From Ferrithrix thermotolerans DSM 19514 (GTDB lineage: Bacteria > Actinomycetota > Acidimicrobiia > Acidimicrobiales > Ilumatobacteraceae), in assembly GCA_945885515.1 (NCBI GenBank), contig CAMCZA010000002.1:1-52558 (forward strand): a DNA stretch of 52,558 nucleotides, given 5' to 3'. The position numbers and the translations under genes were made by a program. The notes below the pieces were generated by a model, which did not search any database, was not told the DNA's origin, and was given only the letters and a program-made list of their open reading frames with translations. This document shows, one piece after another, positions 7,270 through 15,510 of the stretch (the first letter of the stretch is position 1; each line of letters begins with the position of its first letter).

Positions 7270-10200
7270 TTACGGTAGCGGATTTAAAGCCCTAAACGAT
7301 TCATTTTCTACTTCAACAAACACTGGTACACCATCCAAATCAAAATTTGGTGGCTGCGATTCAACGAAAACAACTTCAGTGGCGAGAGTTTCGGTCTTGA
7401 TTGTCTCGATGTGAACGAGAATCTGAGATCTGATTGATTCAGGCAGTCCGAGTTGCAATTTGATTCGATCAGAAACATCCAACCCTGACTCGCGTCGCTG
7501 CTGCTGTATCAGTCTGATCAAATCGCGCGACACTCCTTCGGCTTCAAGATCAGGAGTTAGATCGATATCCAAAACAATTACACCCTCGGAATTGCTGAGT
7601 TTCGCACTTGCACCAGAGCTCTTGGGTACCAGTTTCAATTGATACTCGCCTTCAAGAAGATCAATTGATCCGGCGGTAACAATATTTCCGTTACGCTTCC
7701 AGTCACCTTTTTTTACCGCAATGATAACTTTTTGAGTGTCTGCACCAAGTCTCGGACCAGCAACACTGGGCACAACCTGCAATTCAAAAGCCGCAACTGA
7801 CGAAACATCGTCCGTGAATTCAACTTTGCGCACATTTACTTCATCGGCGATCACATCAACGAAGTCTTTTAGCGCAGACGAATCAGCTGTTGCAACCGTC
7901 AAACTCGCAAGTGGCAGTCTGGCTCGGCGACCATGAACCTTGCGCAATGACAGCGTTGTTGAACATACATCGCGCACTCGATCCATTGAGGCGACCAAAG
8001 CATCGTCTTGACGCAAACCATCTGTAGTTGGCCAAGCCTGAAGGTGCACACTTCGCTCACCAGTAAGCCCACGAAAAATTTGCTCGGTGATCAGTGGCAG
8101 AACAGGGGCGGCAATCCGAGTTAAGAAGTGCAACACAGTGTGCAATGTATTAATCGCGCCGATCTCTCCAGACCAAAACCGGTCTCGGCTTCGACGGATG
8201 TACCAATTTGTAAGAACATCAAGAAACAATCGAATTTCTGCGCATGCGGCAAACAAGTCATTCTTGTCGAAACTCTTCGTAGTCGCAGCTACTAAATCGC
8301 GCAGTTTTGCAATTATGTATCTATCCAAAACATTTTCGCTGCTTGTGTCAACCTTGCCGATTAACGATTCGGCATTTGCGTAAAGCGTCAAAAAATACCA
8401 GCTGTTCCAAAGTGGCAACATAACTTGGCGCACAGTGTCGCGCATGCCGTCTTCTGTGACTGCAAAATCTGCGCCACGCAAAATTGATGAAGAAAGCAAA
8501 TACCAGCGCATCGCATCTGCTCCGTGGCTATCGAAAACCTTCATCGGGTCTGGATAATTGCGCAAACTTTTTGACATCTTTGCGCCATCTTCGCCCAAGA
8601 CGATGCCGTGACTTACACAATTCAAAAATGCAGGTCGATCAAACAAAGCGGTGGCCAACACATGCAAGGTATAAAACCAACCACGCGTCTGTCCGATGTA
8701 CTCGACAATAAAATCACCCGGATAATGATTTTCGAACCATTCTTGGTTCTCGAACGGATAATGCACTTGGGCAAACGGCATCGAGCCGCTTTCAAACCAG
8801 CAATCCAAAACTTCTGGCACACGGCGCATCATTGACTTGCCAGATGGATCATCTGGATTCGCGCGAACAAGTAGATCGATCTCTGGGCGATGCAACTCTT
8901 GAATATCTACTCCAAAGTCACGGCGCAATTCTTCGAGACTTCCGTAAACATCGATCCGCGGAAAATCTGGGTCGTCACTTCGCCACACCGGAATTGGTGA
9001 TCCCCAAAAACGATTGCGACTGATTGTCCAGTCGCGCGCATTTTCGAGCCACTTTCCAAAACTGCCATGCTTCAAATGATCGGGCACCCAAGTCACTTGC
9101 TCGTTGAGTTCAACCATCCGGTCTTTTATTGCGGTCACTTTTACAAACCACGAACCAACCGCTTTATAAATTAATGGCTTACCTGTGCGCCAACAATGCG
9201 GGTAAGCATGATCATAAGTTTCATGGCGCACTACGACACCGCGGTCTTTCAATACCCGAATGATTGCAGGGTTGGCATCAAACACAAGTTGACCTTCAAA
9301 GTCTCTGACTTCAGCGGTGAAACATCCACGCGAATCAACCGGAACAACCAGTTCAATGTTTTCTTCTTGGCAGACTCGTTGGTCGTCTTCACCGAAACCT
9401 GGCGCAAGATGCACCACACCGGTGCCGTCTTCAGTAGTTACGAAATCACCTGCGATTACACGAAACGAATTTGGATGATCTGAAAAATAATCAAACAACG
9501 GTTTGTAGGTACGCCCGACCAACTCAGACCCTCTAAGCGTTGACAAAATTTTTGGATCAGGCAACTCGCGCTCGTAGGCACCCAACCGATCGGCAGCGAT
9601 AATTAATTTGCGACCGCCATCTTGAATCACCACATAGTCGACATCGGGAGAAACAGCAAGCGCCAAATTTGACGGCAATGTCCATGGGGTTGTTGTCCAC
9701 GCAAGAATGAACTCGCCGGTTAAAAGTTCAAACGCGACCGTGAGTGCAGGATCTTGCACTTGTCGATATGCGTCATCCATTCGAGTTTCGGTGTTTGAAA
9801 GCGGTGTTTCAAGCGCCCATGAATATGGCAAAACTCGAAAACCTTCGTAGATCAATCCCTTGTCCCATAACTTCTTGAACGCCCACATCACACTCTCCAT
9901 ATATGGGGTGTCAAGAGTTTTGTAATCGTTCTCGAAATCAACCCATCGGGCTTGCCGAGTTACATATCGCTCCCAGTCGCTGGTGTATTGCAGAACCGAA
10001 CTTCGGCAATATTCATTGAACTTGTCGATGCCGTAATCGGTGATGGCTTGACGCCCTGAGATCTTGAGTTGTCGTTCTGCCTCTGCCTCAGCAGGAAGAC
10101 CATGACAGTCCCAGCCGAAGCGTCGATCAACGCGCTGACCACGCATCGTGCGATAGCGCGGTACGGCATCTTTGACAAAACCTGTCAGTAAATGACCATA

Positions 10201-10380
10201 ATGCGGCAGACCGTTTGCAAACGGCGGTCCGTCATAAAAAACAAATTCATTATCTCCATTGGGCCCGGCGTCGTGCAACGCCAGTGACGCTTCAAAGGTT
10301 TGGTCTTGCTTCCAATAATCAAGAGTCTTTGACTCAAGTAACGGAAAATTAGGTTGCGGCTCTACTTGCGGGTATGACAC
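7270..10380 (-). CDS. ileS: Isoleucyl-tRNA synthetase (eukaryote-like type)
   Basis: 1036 residues, class I synthetase charging tRNA-Ile. The ATP-site HIGH motif appears as HYGH at residues 60-63 ([15 protein letters not shown]), and KMSKS is intact in [15 protein letters not shown]. The editing domain ([21 protein letters not shown]) and anticodon-binding domain follow in order. Length, the HYGH form and the WFESGSMP segment match the eukaryote-like clade found in actinobacteria, a clade often tolerant of mupirocin; that phenotype is inference. Start is GTG 10380, just 6 bases after yggT. Placement after sepF-yggT is typical of Gram-positive division loci. Confidence 0.96.
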   Translation of the reverse strand: MSYPQVEPQPNFPLLESKTLDYWKQDQTFEASLALHDAGPNGDNEFVFYDGPPFANGLPHYGHLLTGFVKDAVPRYRTMRGQRVDRRFGWDCHGLPAEAEAERQLKISGRQAITDYGIDKFNEYCRSSVLQYTSDWERYVTRQARWVDFENDYKTLDTPYMESVMWAFKKLWDKGLIYEGFRVLPYSWALETPLSNTETRMDDAYRQVQDPALTVAFELLTGEFILAWTTTPWTLPSNLALAVSPDVDYVVIQDGGRKLIIAADRLGAYERELPDPKILSTLRGSELVGRTYKPLFDYFSDHPNSFRVIAGDFVTTEDGTGVVHLAPGFGEDDQRVCQEENIELVVPVDSRGCFTAEVRDFEGQLVFDANPAIIRVLKDRGVVVRHETYDHAYPHCWRTGKPLIYKAVGSWFVKVTAIKDRMVELNEQVTWVPDHLKHGSFGKWLENARDWTISRNRFWGSPIPVWRSDDPDFPRIDVYGSLEELRRDFGVDIQELHRPEIDLLVRANPDDPSGKSMMRRVPEVLDCWFESGSMPFAQVHYPFENQEWFENHYPGDFIVEYIGQTRGWFYTLHVLATALFDRPAFLNCVSHGIVLGEDGAKMSKSLRNYPDPMKVFDSHGADAMRWYLLSSSILRGADFAVTEDGMRDTVRQVMLPLWNSWYFLTLYANAESLIGKVDTSSENVLDRYIIAKLRDLVAATTKSFDKNDLFAACAEIRLFLDVLTNWYIRRSRDRFWSGEIGAINTLHTVLHFLTRIAAPVLPLITEQIFRGLTGERSVHLQAWPTTDGLRQDDALVASMDRVRDVCSTTLSLRKVHGRRARLPLASLTVATADSSALKDFVDVIADEVNVRKVEFTDDVSSVAAFELQVVPSVAGPRLGADTQKVIIAVKKGDWKRNGNIVTAGSIDLLEGEYQLKLVPKSSGASAKLSNSEGVIVLDIDLTPDLEAEGVSRDLIRLIQQQRRESGLDVSDRIKLQLGLPESIRSQILVHIETIKTETLATEVVFVESQPPNFDLDGVPVFVEVENESFRALNPLP

Positions 10381-10386
10381 TTTTGA

Positions 10387-10650
10387 CTAACACCTCAAGA
10401 TTATGCCCTGCACAACAATTTGCAGGAATAACAACACCACAAGTGCGGAGAAATCGATTGCCCCTGTGCGCGGCATTCTTTTACGGACTGCGCCGAGCAC
10501 TGGCTCAGTAAATCTGCCGACAAAATATGAAACTTGCGCAACTATCCCACCGCTTGTGGCCGGAAACCATGAAAGTACAACTCGTACGATGATCATCATC
10601 GTAAAAATTGAAACTGCATTACATAACAGACCTGAAATTGGATTTGACAT
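10387..10650 (-). CDS. YggT-family small membrane protein
   Basis: 87 residues with two hydrophobic segments (about residues 8-28 and 66-85) separated by the conserved YggT loop: VLSWFPATSGG, then FVGRFTEPVLGAVRKRMPRTGAIDFSALVVLL. YggT proteins are inner-membrane proteins of poorly defined role; in Gram-positive bacteria they sit next to sepF and contribute to division or osmotic tolerance. Here it lies 20 bases downstream of sepF and 6 bases upstream of ileS, the canonical position. Confidence 0.93.
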   Translation of the reverse strand: MSNPISGLLCNAVSIFTMMIIVRVVLSWFPATSGGIVAQVSYFVGRFTEPVLGAVRKRMPRTGAIDFSALVVLLFLQIVVQGIILRC

Positions 10651-10670
10651 AGTTGGTTCGCTGAATCGTA

Positions 10671-11213
10671 CTAGCCGCGTGTTACTCGCCCAAGTTGCGC
10701 CCTCATCGTAAAAACACCGGTGCTGGTTTTTTCGATTGTCCCACCTGCGAACATTGCCACACCGCTGGCGAAGTCAACTACTCGTCGCATCACCTTTGGA
10801 TCGGTTTCCCGAACGTCAATTATCACGGTAGTGCCGAGTTTGAAGTGCTCGACAATTTGCACGGCATCTTCATAGCTTTCTGGATACAAAGTAACTGGTT
10901 CAGATGACATCGGTAGCGGACGAACACTCGCATCTTGGCGATAGCCAGTCGAAGGCCGCAGGGTCAGACCAGAATCATGTTGTTCTTGTTGCCTGCGCAT
11001 CCCTGCGCTGACACTTTGTTCGTCAAAACCGTCAGAATAGCCATTGCCGCGAATATCGCCGGTTCGCTGCGCAGGTCGCCTTTGATCATTTCTTTGCGGT
11101 GCGCGTTGCCGTGGGTCATAATCTTGATCATCTTGATTCTGATCGTCGTAGAAGTCGTACGAATCGTCGTTTCCAAGACCTAGGTAGTCCATCGCTTTGC
11201 GAAACATTGACAT
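10671..11213 (-). CDS. sepF: Cell division protein SepF
   Basis: 180 residues. The N-terminal MSMFRKAMDYLGLG is the amphipathic membrane-targeting helix. A disordered Asp/Gln/Arg-rich linker of about 80 residues follows. The C-terminal SepF fold begins near VTLYPESYEDAVQIVEHFKLGTTVIIDV and continues through VMRRVVDFASGVAMFAGGTIEKTSTGVF. SepF polymerises on the membrane and anchors FtsZ by its C-terminal tail. No ftsA is present in this cluster, so SepF is probably the main FtsZ membrane tether, as in other actinobacteria. A 99-bp gap separates it from yggS and could hold a promoter; nothing firm is seen there. Confidence 0.96.
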   Translation of the reverse strand: MSMFRKAMDYLGLGNDDSYDFYDDQNQDDQDYDPRQRAPQRNDQRRPAQRTGDIRGNGYSDGFDEQSVSAGMRRQQEQHDSGLTLRPSTGYRQDASVRPLPMSSEPVTLYPESYEDAVQIVEHFKLGTTVIIDVRETDPKVMRRVVDFASGVAMFAGGTIEKTSTGVFTMRAQLGRVTRG

Positions 11214-11312
11214 ACACGAAGTTTACTTGAATTTGGCTCAAAATCGAGGTAATCCATGTCTCGCAGTTGAATCGTATGTTTGGCTTTGATTAACCGATTG
11301 CTCGCGTTTAGT

Positions 11313-11984
11313 TCAAAATCTCGTCCCAAAAAGTGCTGAACCGATGCGCACGGCAGTCGAGCCTTGTTCAACCGCGGTTTCAAAGTCTCCGGTCATCCCC
11401 ATACTTTTTTGTTTTAGACCCAAATCGTCAGCGATCTTGCGAACTAGAGCAAACGCGGATTGAGTTTGCTTTGGGTCATTGTTCGTTGGCCCGACAGTCA
11501 TCAAGCCAATTACATCCAGCCCGCTACTCACAGCCGTTGCCAATAAATTTGCGACCTCGCTTGGCTCGCATCCACCCTTGTCTGGCTCATTGGTTGAATT
11601 TACTTGCAACATAATTTGCACTGGAGTGACTCGCGTTGCGACATCACTTCGTTTTGCAATTTCGTTGATCAACGAAACTCGATCAACGCTCTCCCAAACA
11701 TCTACAAGGCTGGCCAGCGCCTTAATTTTGTTGCTCTGCAACCTTCCAATGAAATGCAACGGCAACCGTTGATGCTCTGAAAGTTCACTCGTTTTGACAA
11801 TAACTTCTTGCGCGTAATTTTCGCCTACACCATCACAACCCGCCGAGAATGCTCCGACCATGGCACTGACATCAAATGATTTGGTGACCGCGATCAACTT
11901 GACACTCTGGCCCCCGGCGTTGGCGATGCGAGCACGAATCTGAGATACACGCTCGGCCAAAAACTCGAGATTTGGGGCATTCAT
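11313..11984 (-). CDS. yggS: PLP homeostasis protein YggS/PLPBP
   Basis: 223 residues, alanine-racemase-like TIM barrel that binds pyridoxal phosphate but catalyses no known reaction; it buffers PLP supply. The PLP lysine is in VKLIAVTKSF near residue 33. HFIGRLQSNKIK, SVDRVSLINEI, LQVNSTNEPDKGG and GLMTVGP follow in the family order, and the C-terminus has SMGMTGDFETAVEQGSTAVRIGSALFG. It lies 20 bases downstream of ftsZ, the standard ftsZ-yggS-sepF-yggT arrangement. Confidence 0.95.
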   Translation of the reverse strand: MNAPNLEFLAERVSQIRARIANAGGQSVKLIAVTKSFDVSAMVGAFSAGCDGVGENYAQEVIVKTSELSEHQRLPLHFIGRLQSNKIKALASLVDVWESVDRVSLINEIAKRSDVATRVTPVQIMLQVNSTNEPDKGGCEPSEVANLLATAVSSGLDVIGLMTVGPTNNDPKQTQSAFALVRKIADDLGLKQKSMGMTGDFETAVEQGSTAVRIGSALFGTRF

Positions 11985-12004
11985 GTCGTCACCGACACGC
12001 AGAA

Positions 12005-13120
12005 TTATTTCAGGAAAGACGGAAGGTCGTCATCGTCATCAGAGTTGACAAGTGGGTCGGACCCACCAAACATATCTTTGAGTCGTCCACCCTTGGATTC
12101 TTGACGAGCTGATGTGGATGACGAATTTGGTCGACCATCTGATCGCGTTGATGATTTGCTCGAGTTTCCGTCCCACCGGTCGAAACCTGCGGCGACAACG
12201 GTGATTCGAACTTCATCGTTAATATCGTCATCAATAACCAAACCATGAATGATATTTGCGTCTTGGTGCGCCACTCCACGCAAGATTTCCATTGCGTTTG
12301 TTACTTCAAATAAGCCAACATTTGATGGGCCGGTGATATTTACAATCAATCCACGAGCGCCTTCGAGCGAAGCCTCGAGTAGCGGAGAATTGATCGCTGC
12401 GTTTGCCGCAGTTATCGCGCGATTTTCACCCGTCGCAGCACCAGTACCCATTAGTGCGGTTCCTGCGTTTGCGAGAACAGTCTTGACATCAGCGAAGTCT
12501 GTATTTATTAACCCGGGTGTGGTGATCAGCCCAGTGATTCCTGCAACACCTTGCAACAACACATCATCTGCTTTCTTGAAAGCTTCAAGCAACGATGTCT
12601 TCTCGGTTGAGATTGTGAGCAGCCGCTCATTTGGAATTACTACCAATGTGTCAACTTTGTCTTTAAGTGCGAGAATGCCGGCATCCGCCTGCACAGCCCT
12701 ACGCCGACCTTCAAATGCAAATGGCCGAGTAACAATCGCAACTGTAAGCGCACCCTCTGCTCTGGCGATCTCGGCAACGATTGGTGCGGCACCAGTTCCT
12801 GTTCCTCCACCCTCACCGGCAGTGATGAACACCATGTCGGCGCCGGCAACAACTTCTTGAATTTCGTCTCGGTGCTGTTCGGCTGCTTGACGACCCACTT
12901 CTGGATCTGCGCCCGCACCCAAACCGCGAGTTAGCTCACGCCCGATATCAATTTTGATATTCGCATCACTAAGCAACAATTGCTGTGCATCAGTATTTAT
13001 TGCAACAAATTCGACGCCCCTCATGCCTGAGTCCATCATTCGATTGATTGCGTTGACTCCACCGCCACCGACACCGATGACCTTGATTACTGCGAGATAA
13101 TTTTGAGGCTGACCAGCCAT
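12005..13120 (-). CDS. ftsZ: Cell division GTPase FtsZ
   Basis: 371 residues, the tubulin homologue that forms the Z-ring. The nucleotide-binding G-box [10 protein letters not shown] is intact, as are [15 protein letters not shown] near the N-terminus and the T7 loop [12 protein letters not shown], which supplies catalytic residues to the neighbouring subunit. After the core comes a short Ser/Arg-rich linker and a C-terminal [10 protein letters not shown] peptide, the binding site for SepF and other partners. Start ATG 13120 has a GGGGG Shine-Dalgarno-like run about 10 bases upstream. The gene is preceded by a 112-bp gap with hexamer repeats. Confidence 0.98.
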   Translation of the reverse strand: MAGQPQNYLAVIKVIGVGGGGVNAINRMMDSGMRGVEFVAINTDAQQLLLSDANIKIDIGRELTRGLGAGADPEVGRQAAEQHRDEIQEVVAGADMVFITAGEGGGTGTGAAPIVAEIARAEGALTVAIVTRPFAFEGRRRAVQADAGILALKDKVDTLVVIPNERLLTISTEKTSLLEAFKKADDVLLQGVAGITGLITTPGLINTDFADVKTVLANAGTALMGTGAATGENRAITAANAAINSPLLEASLEGARGLIVNITGPSNVGLFEVTNAMEILRGVAHQDANIIHGLVIDDDINDEVRITVVAAGFDRWDGNSSKSSTRSDGRPNSSSTSARQESKGGRLKDMFGGSDPLVNSDDDDDLPSFLK

Positions 13121-13195
13121 TAAGGATAAACCCCCGAAATTCGTTAGTTAATACAGTCTGCCACATTTAACGAGATGAGACAATCATCTACAACA

Positions 13196-13223
13196 TGTCT
13201 AGGCATTAGACACACCATAGACA
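13196..13223. promoter_or_regulatory. Three phased TAGACA/TGTCTA half-sites upstream of ftsZ
   Basis: In the 112-bp gap between murB-ftsQ and ftsZ, the + strand shows TGTCTA at 13196-13201, TAGACA at 13207-13212 and TAGACA at 13218-13223. They are exactly 11 bp apart, one helical turn. The first two form an inverted repeat with a 5-bp spacer. This looks like an operator for a dimeric regulator acting on ftsZ; the protein is unknown. The rest of the gap (13121-13195) is AT-rich and could hold the ftsZ promoter. Confidence 0.4.
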
Positions 13224-13232
13224 GTAAAGTCT

Positions 13233-15506
13233 CTACTTTGACTGGACGGTTGGTATGTCTGGGTTGGTCAAATCAATGAAAATTATTTGTTTGGCATCTT
13301 GTCGACGCAGTAGCACTACCAGAGATATCAATTTATTCTGCACATCCTGAGGTGGGCCAAAATTGACAAGTGTCCCAGAGCGCAATGTCATCACCAATTG
13401 ATTCGGCCCCCCTGTTCCGACATTCAGCACGACCTCTGAAAGTTCTGTTGGTAATCCCGTTGCCAGTTGGGCGGCAGCACGATAAATATCTCCTGCGCTG
13501 ACACCGGGCTCAAGATTCGGACCAACACCTGTGATTTGCAAATACTCTGTTGGCTGACCGGATTCAACTGCCAACACGCGTCCTTGAGAGTCAACAATTC
13601 GAGAGCTGTTGTCGCTACCGACGAACCACGCAACTGGCACTCTTTCGGCGACCTCAATCAGAATTTGTGACGGCAAAAACTTTTGAACCCTCACCGTCTC
13701 AACCCAAGGATCAACAAGCAATTGACTCTCTGCTTGGCGAGTATCAACCGTAAGTAGAGGCTTGCCAATCAAAGAATTCTTGACCGAATCAAGAAGTTCT
13801 TTACTCATGTAACGAGTGCCTTCAACTTCGATTTGACGAACACCAACTAGTGGCGACGAAAGAACTACTAGAGCAAGAACAACGAAGAGCCCTACTGCGG
13901 TCAACCCAAGTATCAGAGTTGATTTTTTGGTGCGTTTCTTTTTAAAGCCGAGTTCATCAGAATCTTCAAGTTTTAGATCGTCAATCAAAACCGCCGGGTC
14001 AGATGTTGGGGCGATGTTTACCGACTGCGTGAGAGCATCAATTGGAAAAGTGATGTCAGTTGGTAGACGCAATTCTGCGTCAATAATAATTATTCGGTCA
14101 GAATCGTCTTTGGTGGTTTTGAGAACTGCGCCAGAAACTATGTCCGCAACTGGATCAACAACAGATTCTGTCGAACTTGATTGCGTCAAAAAATCACTAC
14201 TTGCAGTAGCGCTCGTTGCAGTACTAGCTGTATCACTAGCTTCATCACTTGCGGCAGTTTGAGGATCTAATTTAAATACGGTTTGATCGTCAACTGATTC
14301 GCCTTGGTCAATAACGGGTTCGGCGAATAGATCTTCGTCAATGTGTACATCTGGCCTGACAATTCGCAAGTTGCTAATCGGCGTTTCGTTGCCTTCAAAT
14401 GCATCTTTTAATTCGGCCAACACATTCTCAGGGAGTCGTTCAGAAATTGCAGGAATCGGAATTGAAAGATCGGCTCCCGTCGAGACCCCGAATGCTTCGT
14501 CTAGTTGAGTACCAACTTTTCGCTGACTTAATGTTGGCGCCCCAGCATCAGCGCTAACGGCTGTTGAAAAACCAATAAGTCTTATCTCGCTACGCAATTC
14601 AACACCGTGCGATTCAAACACCCGCTGACGCACAAATGTCATCAATTGGGCAACGTCATCACCACTGCCACCTTCATCTGCCTGAATAAAGTTTGCATGT
14701 TTGTCCGAGACTGATGCGGAACCAATTCGATATCCACGCAGACCAAGACCATCAATTAGTTCGCCTGCCGCGGTTACCCCGGCGACTGGATTTACGAAAA
14801 CTGATCCTGCATTTTGCCCACCTGGCTGATTTTCTCTTCGCCACTTGACAATTTCAGATAGTCGACCTTGGCCGATAATCGTGTCTCCCCAATTCAGACG
14901 CAAAGTGGCTGAGATCACGATGTGCTCATCGGTCAAATCAGATCCTCTAAACCTCAAACCTAAGTTGGCTGCCGAAACATTTGCTTCAATTCCTCTTTCT
15001 AGATGAAACAGTCGAACACTCAACAACGAAGCGATCATGTCGGCGCCGTGCCCACCGGCGTTCATTCGCACTGCTCCACCGAGTGAGCCTGGAACACCAA
15101 CCGCCCATTCAAATCCAGAAAGCCCATGATGCACCGTTTGCCGAGCGAGAACTGGCAGTGGTGCCATTGCACCAGCAATCACAATCGGTGTTTCACCCTG
15201 TGTCGGCAAACTAATTAATTCTGTGAATGGTCCAAGCGTCACTGCAATTCCGCGAAAGCCACTGTCACTTACAAGAATGTTGCTGCCACGGCCAACAACA
15301 ACTACTGGTACTCGAATTTTTGTCAATGCCCGAGACAGCGAGTACAAATCTTCAACATTCATCACGCGCATAAACAGCGCGGCTGAACCACCAACTCGAT
15401 ACGTCGTGTACGGTCCAAGCGGTTCATCAGTGGTAACCCGATCGCCTAACAGTGACGCCAAACGCGATAGGTCTTTATCGCTTACATAGTTGATGTCTGT
15501 GATCAC
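13233..15506 (-). CDS. murB-ftsQ: MurB-FtsQ fusion: UDP-N-acetylenolpyruvoylglucosamine reductase fused to division protein FtsQ
   Basis: One uninterrupted frame. Residues 1-313 are MurB, the FAD enzyme that reduces UDP-GlcNAc-enolpyruvate to UDP-MurNAc: TTYRVGGSAALF, VVVGRGSNILVSDSGFRG, VPGSLGGAVRMNAGGHG, catalytic Ser in NQPGGQNAGSVFVNP (about residue 235) and Glu in VELRSEIRLIG (about 307). Residues 314-525 are an acidic, Ser/Thr/Ala-rich linker. Near 527-549 is one membrane segment, followed by a POTRA domain (VGVRQIEVEGTRYMSKELLDSV) and an FtsQ beta domain. MurB would thus be held at the divisome. GTG 15506 lies 4 bases past the murG-murC stop with AGGTG upstream; GTG 15524 is an alternative that adds six residues. 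Confidence 0.92.
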   Translation of the reverse strand: MITDINYVSDKDLSRLASLLGDRVTTDEPLGPYTTYRVGGSAALFMRVMNVEDLYSLSRALTKIRVPVVVVGRGSNILVSDSGFRGIAVTLGPFTELISLPTQGETPIVIAGAMAPLPVLARQTVHHGLSGFEWAVGVPGSLGGAVRMNAGGHGADMIASLLSVRLFHLERGIEANVSAANLGLRFRGSDLTDEHIVISATLRLNWGDTIIGQGRLSEIVKWRRENQPGGQNAGSVFVNPVAGVTAAGELIDGLGLRGYRIGSASVSDKHANFIQADEGGSGDDVAQLMTFVRQRVFESHGVELRSEIRLIGFSTAVSADAGAPTLSQRKVGTQLDEAFGVSTGADLSIPIPAISERLPENVLAELKDAFEGNETPISNLRIVRPDVHIDEDLFAEPVIDQGESVDDQTVFKLDPQTAASDEASDTASTATSATASSDFLTQSSSTESVVDPVADIVSGAVLKTTKDDSDRIIIIDAELRLPTDITFPIDALTQSVNIAPTSDPAVLIDDLKLEDSDELGFKKKRTKKSTLILGLTAVGLFVVLALVVLSSPLVGVRQIEVEGTRYMSKELLDSVKNSLIGKPLLTVDTRQAESQLLVDPWVETVRVQKFLPSQILIEVAERVPVAWFVGSDNSSRIVDSQGRVLAVESGQPTEYLQITGVGPNLEPGVSAGDIYRAAAQLATGLPTELSEVVLNVGTGGPNQLVMTLRSGTLVNFGPPQDVQNKLISLVVLLRRQDAKQIIFIDLTNPDIPTVQSK

Positions 15507-15510
15507 TGGC

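Noticed and set aside
6820-7278. Plus-strand open frame of Phe/Ser-rich repeats opposite the lysine repeat
   Set aside because: It is the mirror of the LKKKLE codons (AAG/AAA read as TTC/TTT). The minus frame has a good Shine-Dalgarno sequence, family homology and operon position.
11180-11383. Minus-strand 67-codon frame across the yggS-sepF gap
   Set aside because: It overlaps the yggS 3' end and sepF start, with no start signal and no family resemblance; the 99-bp gap is treated as non-coding.
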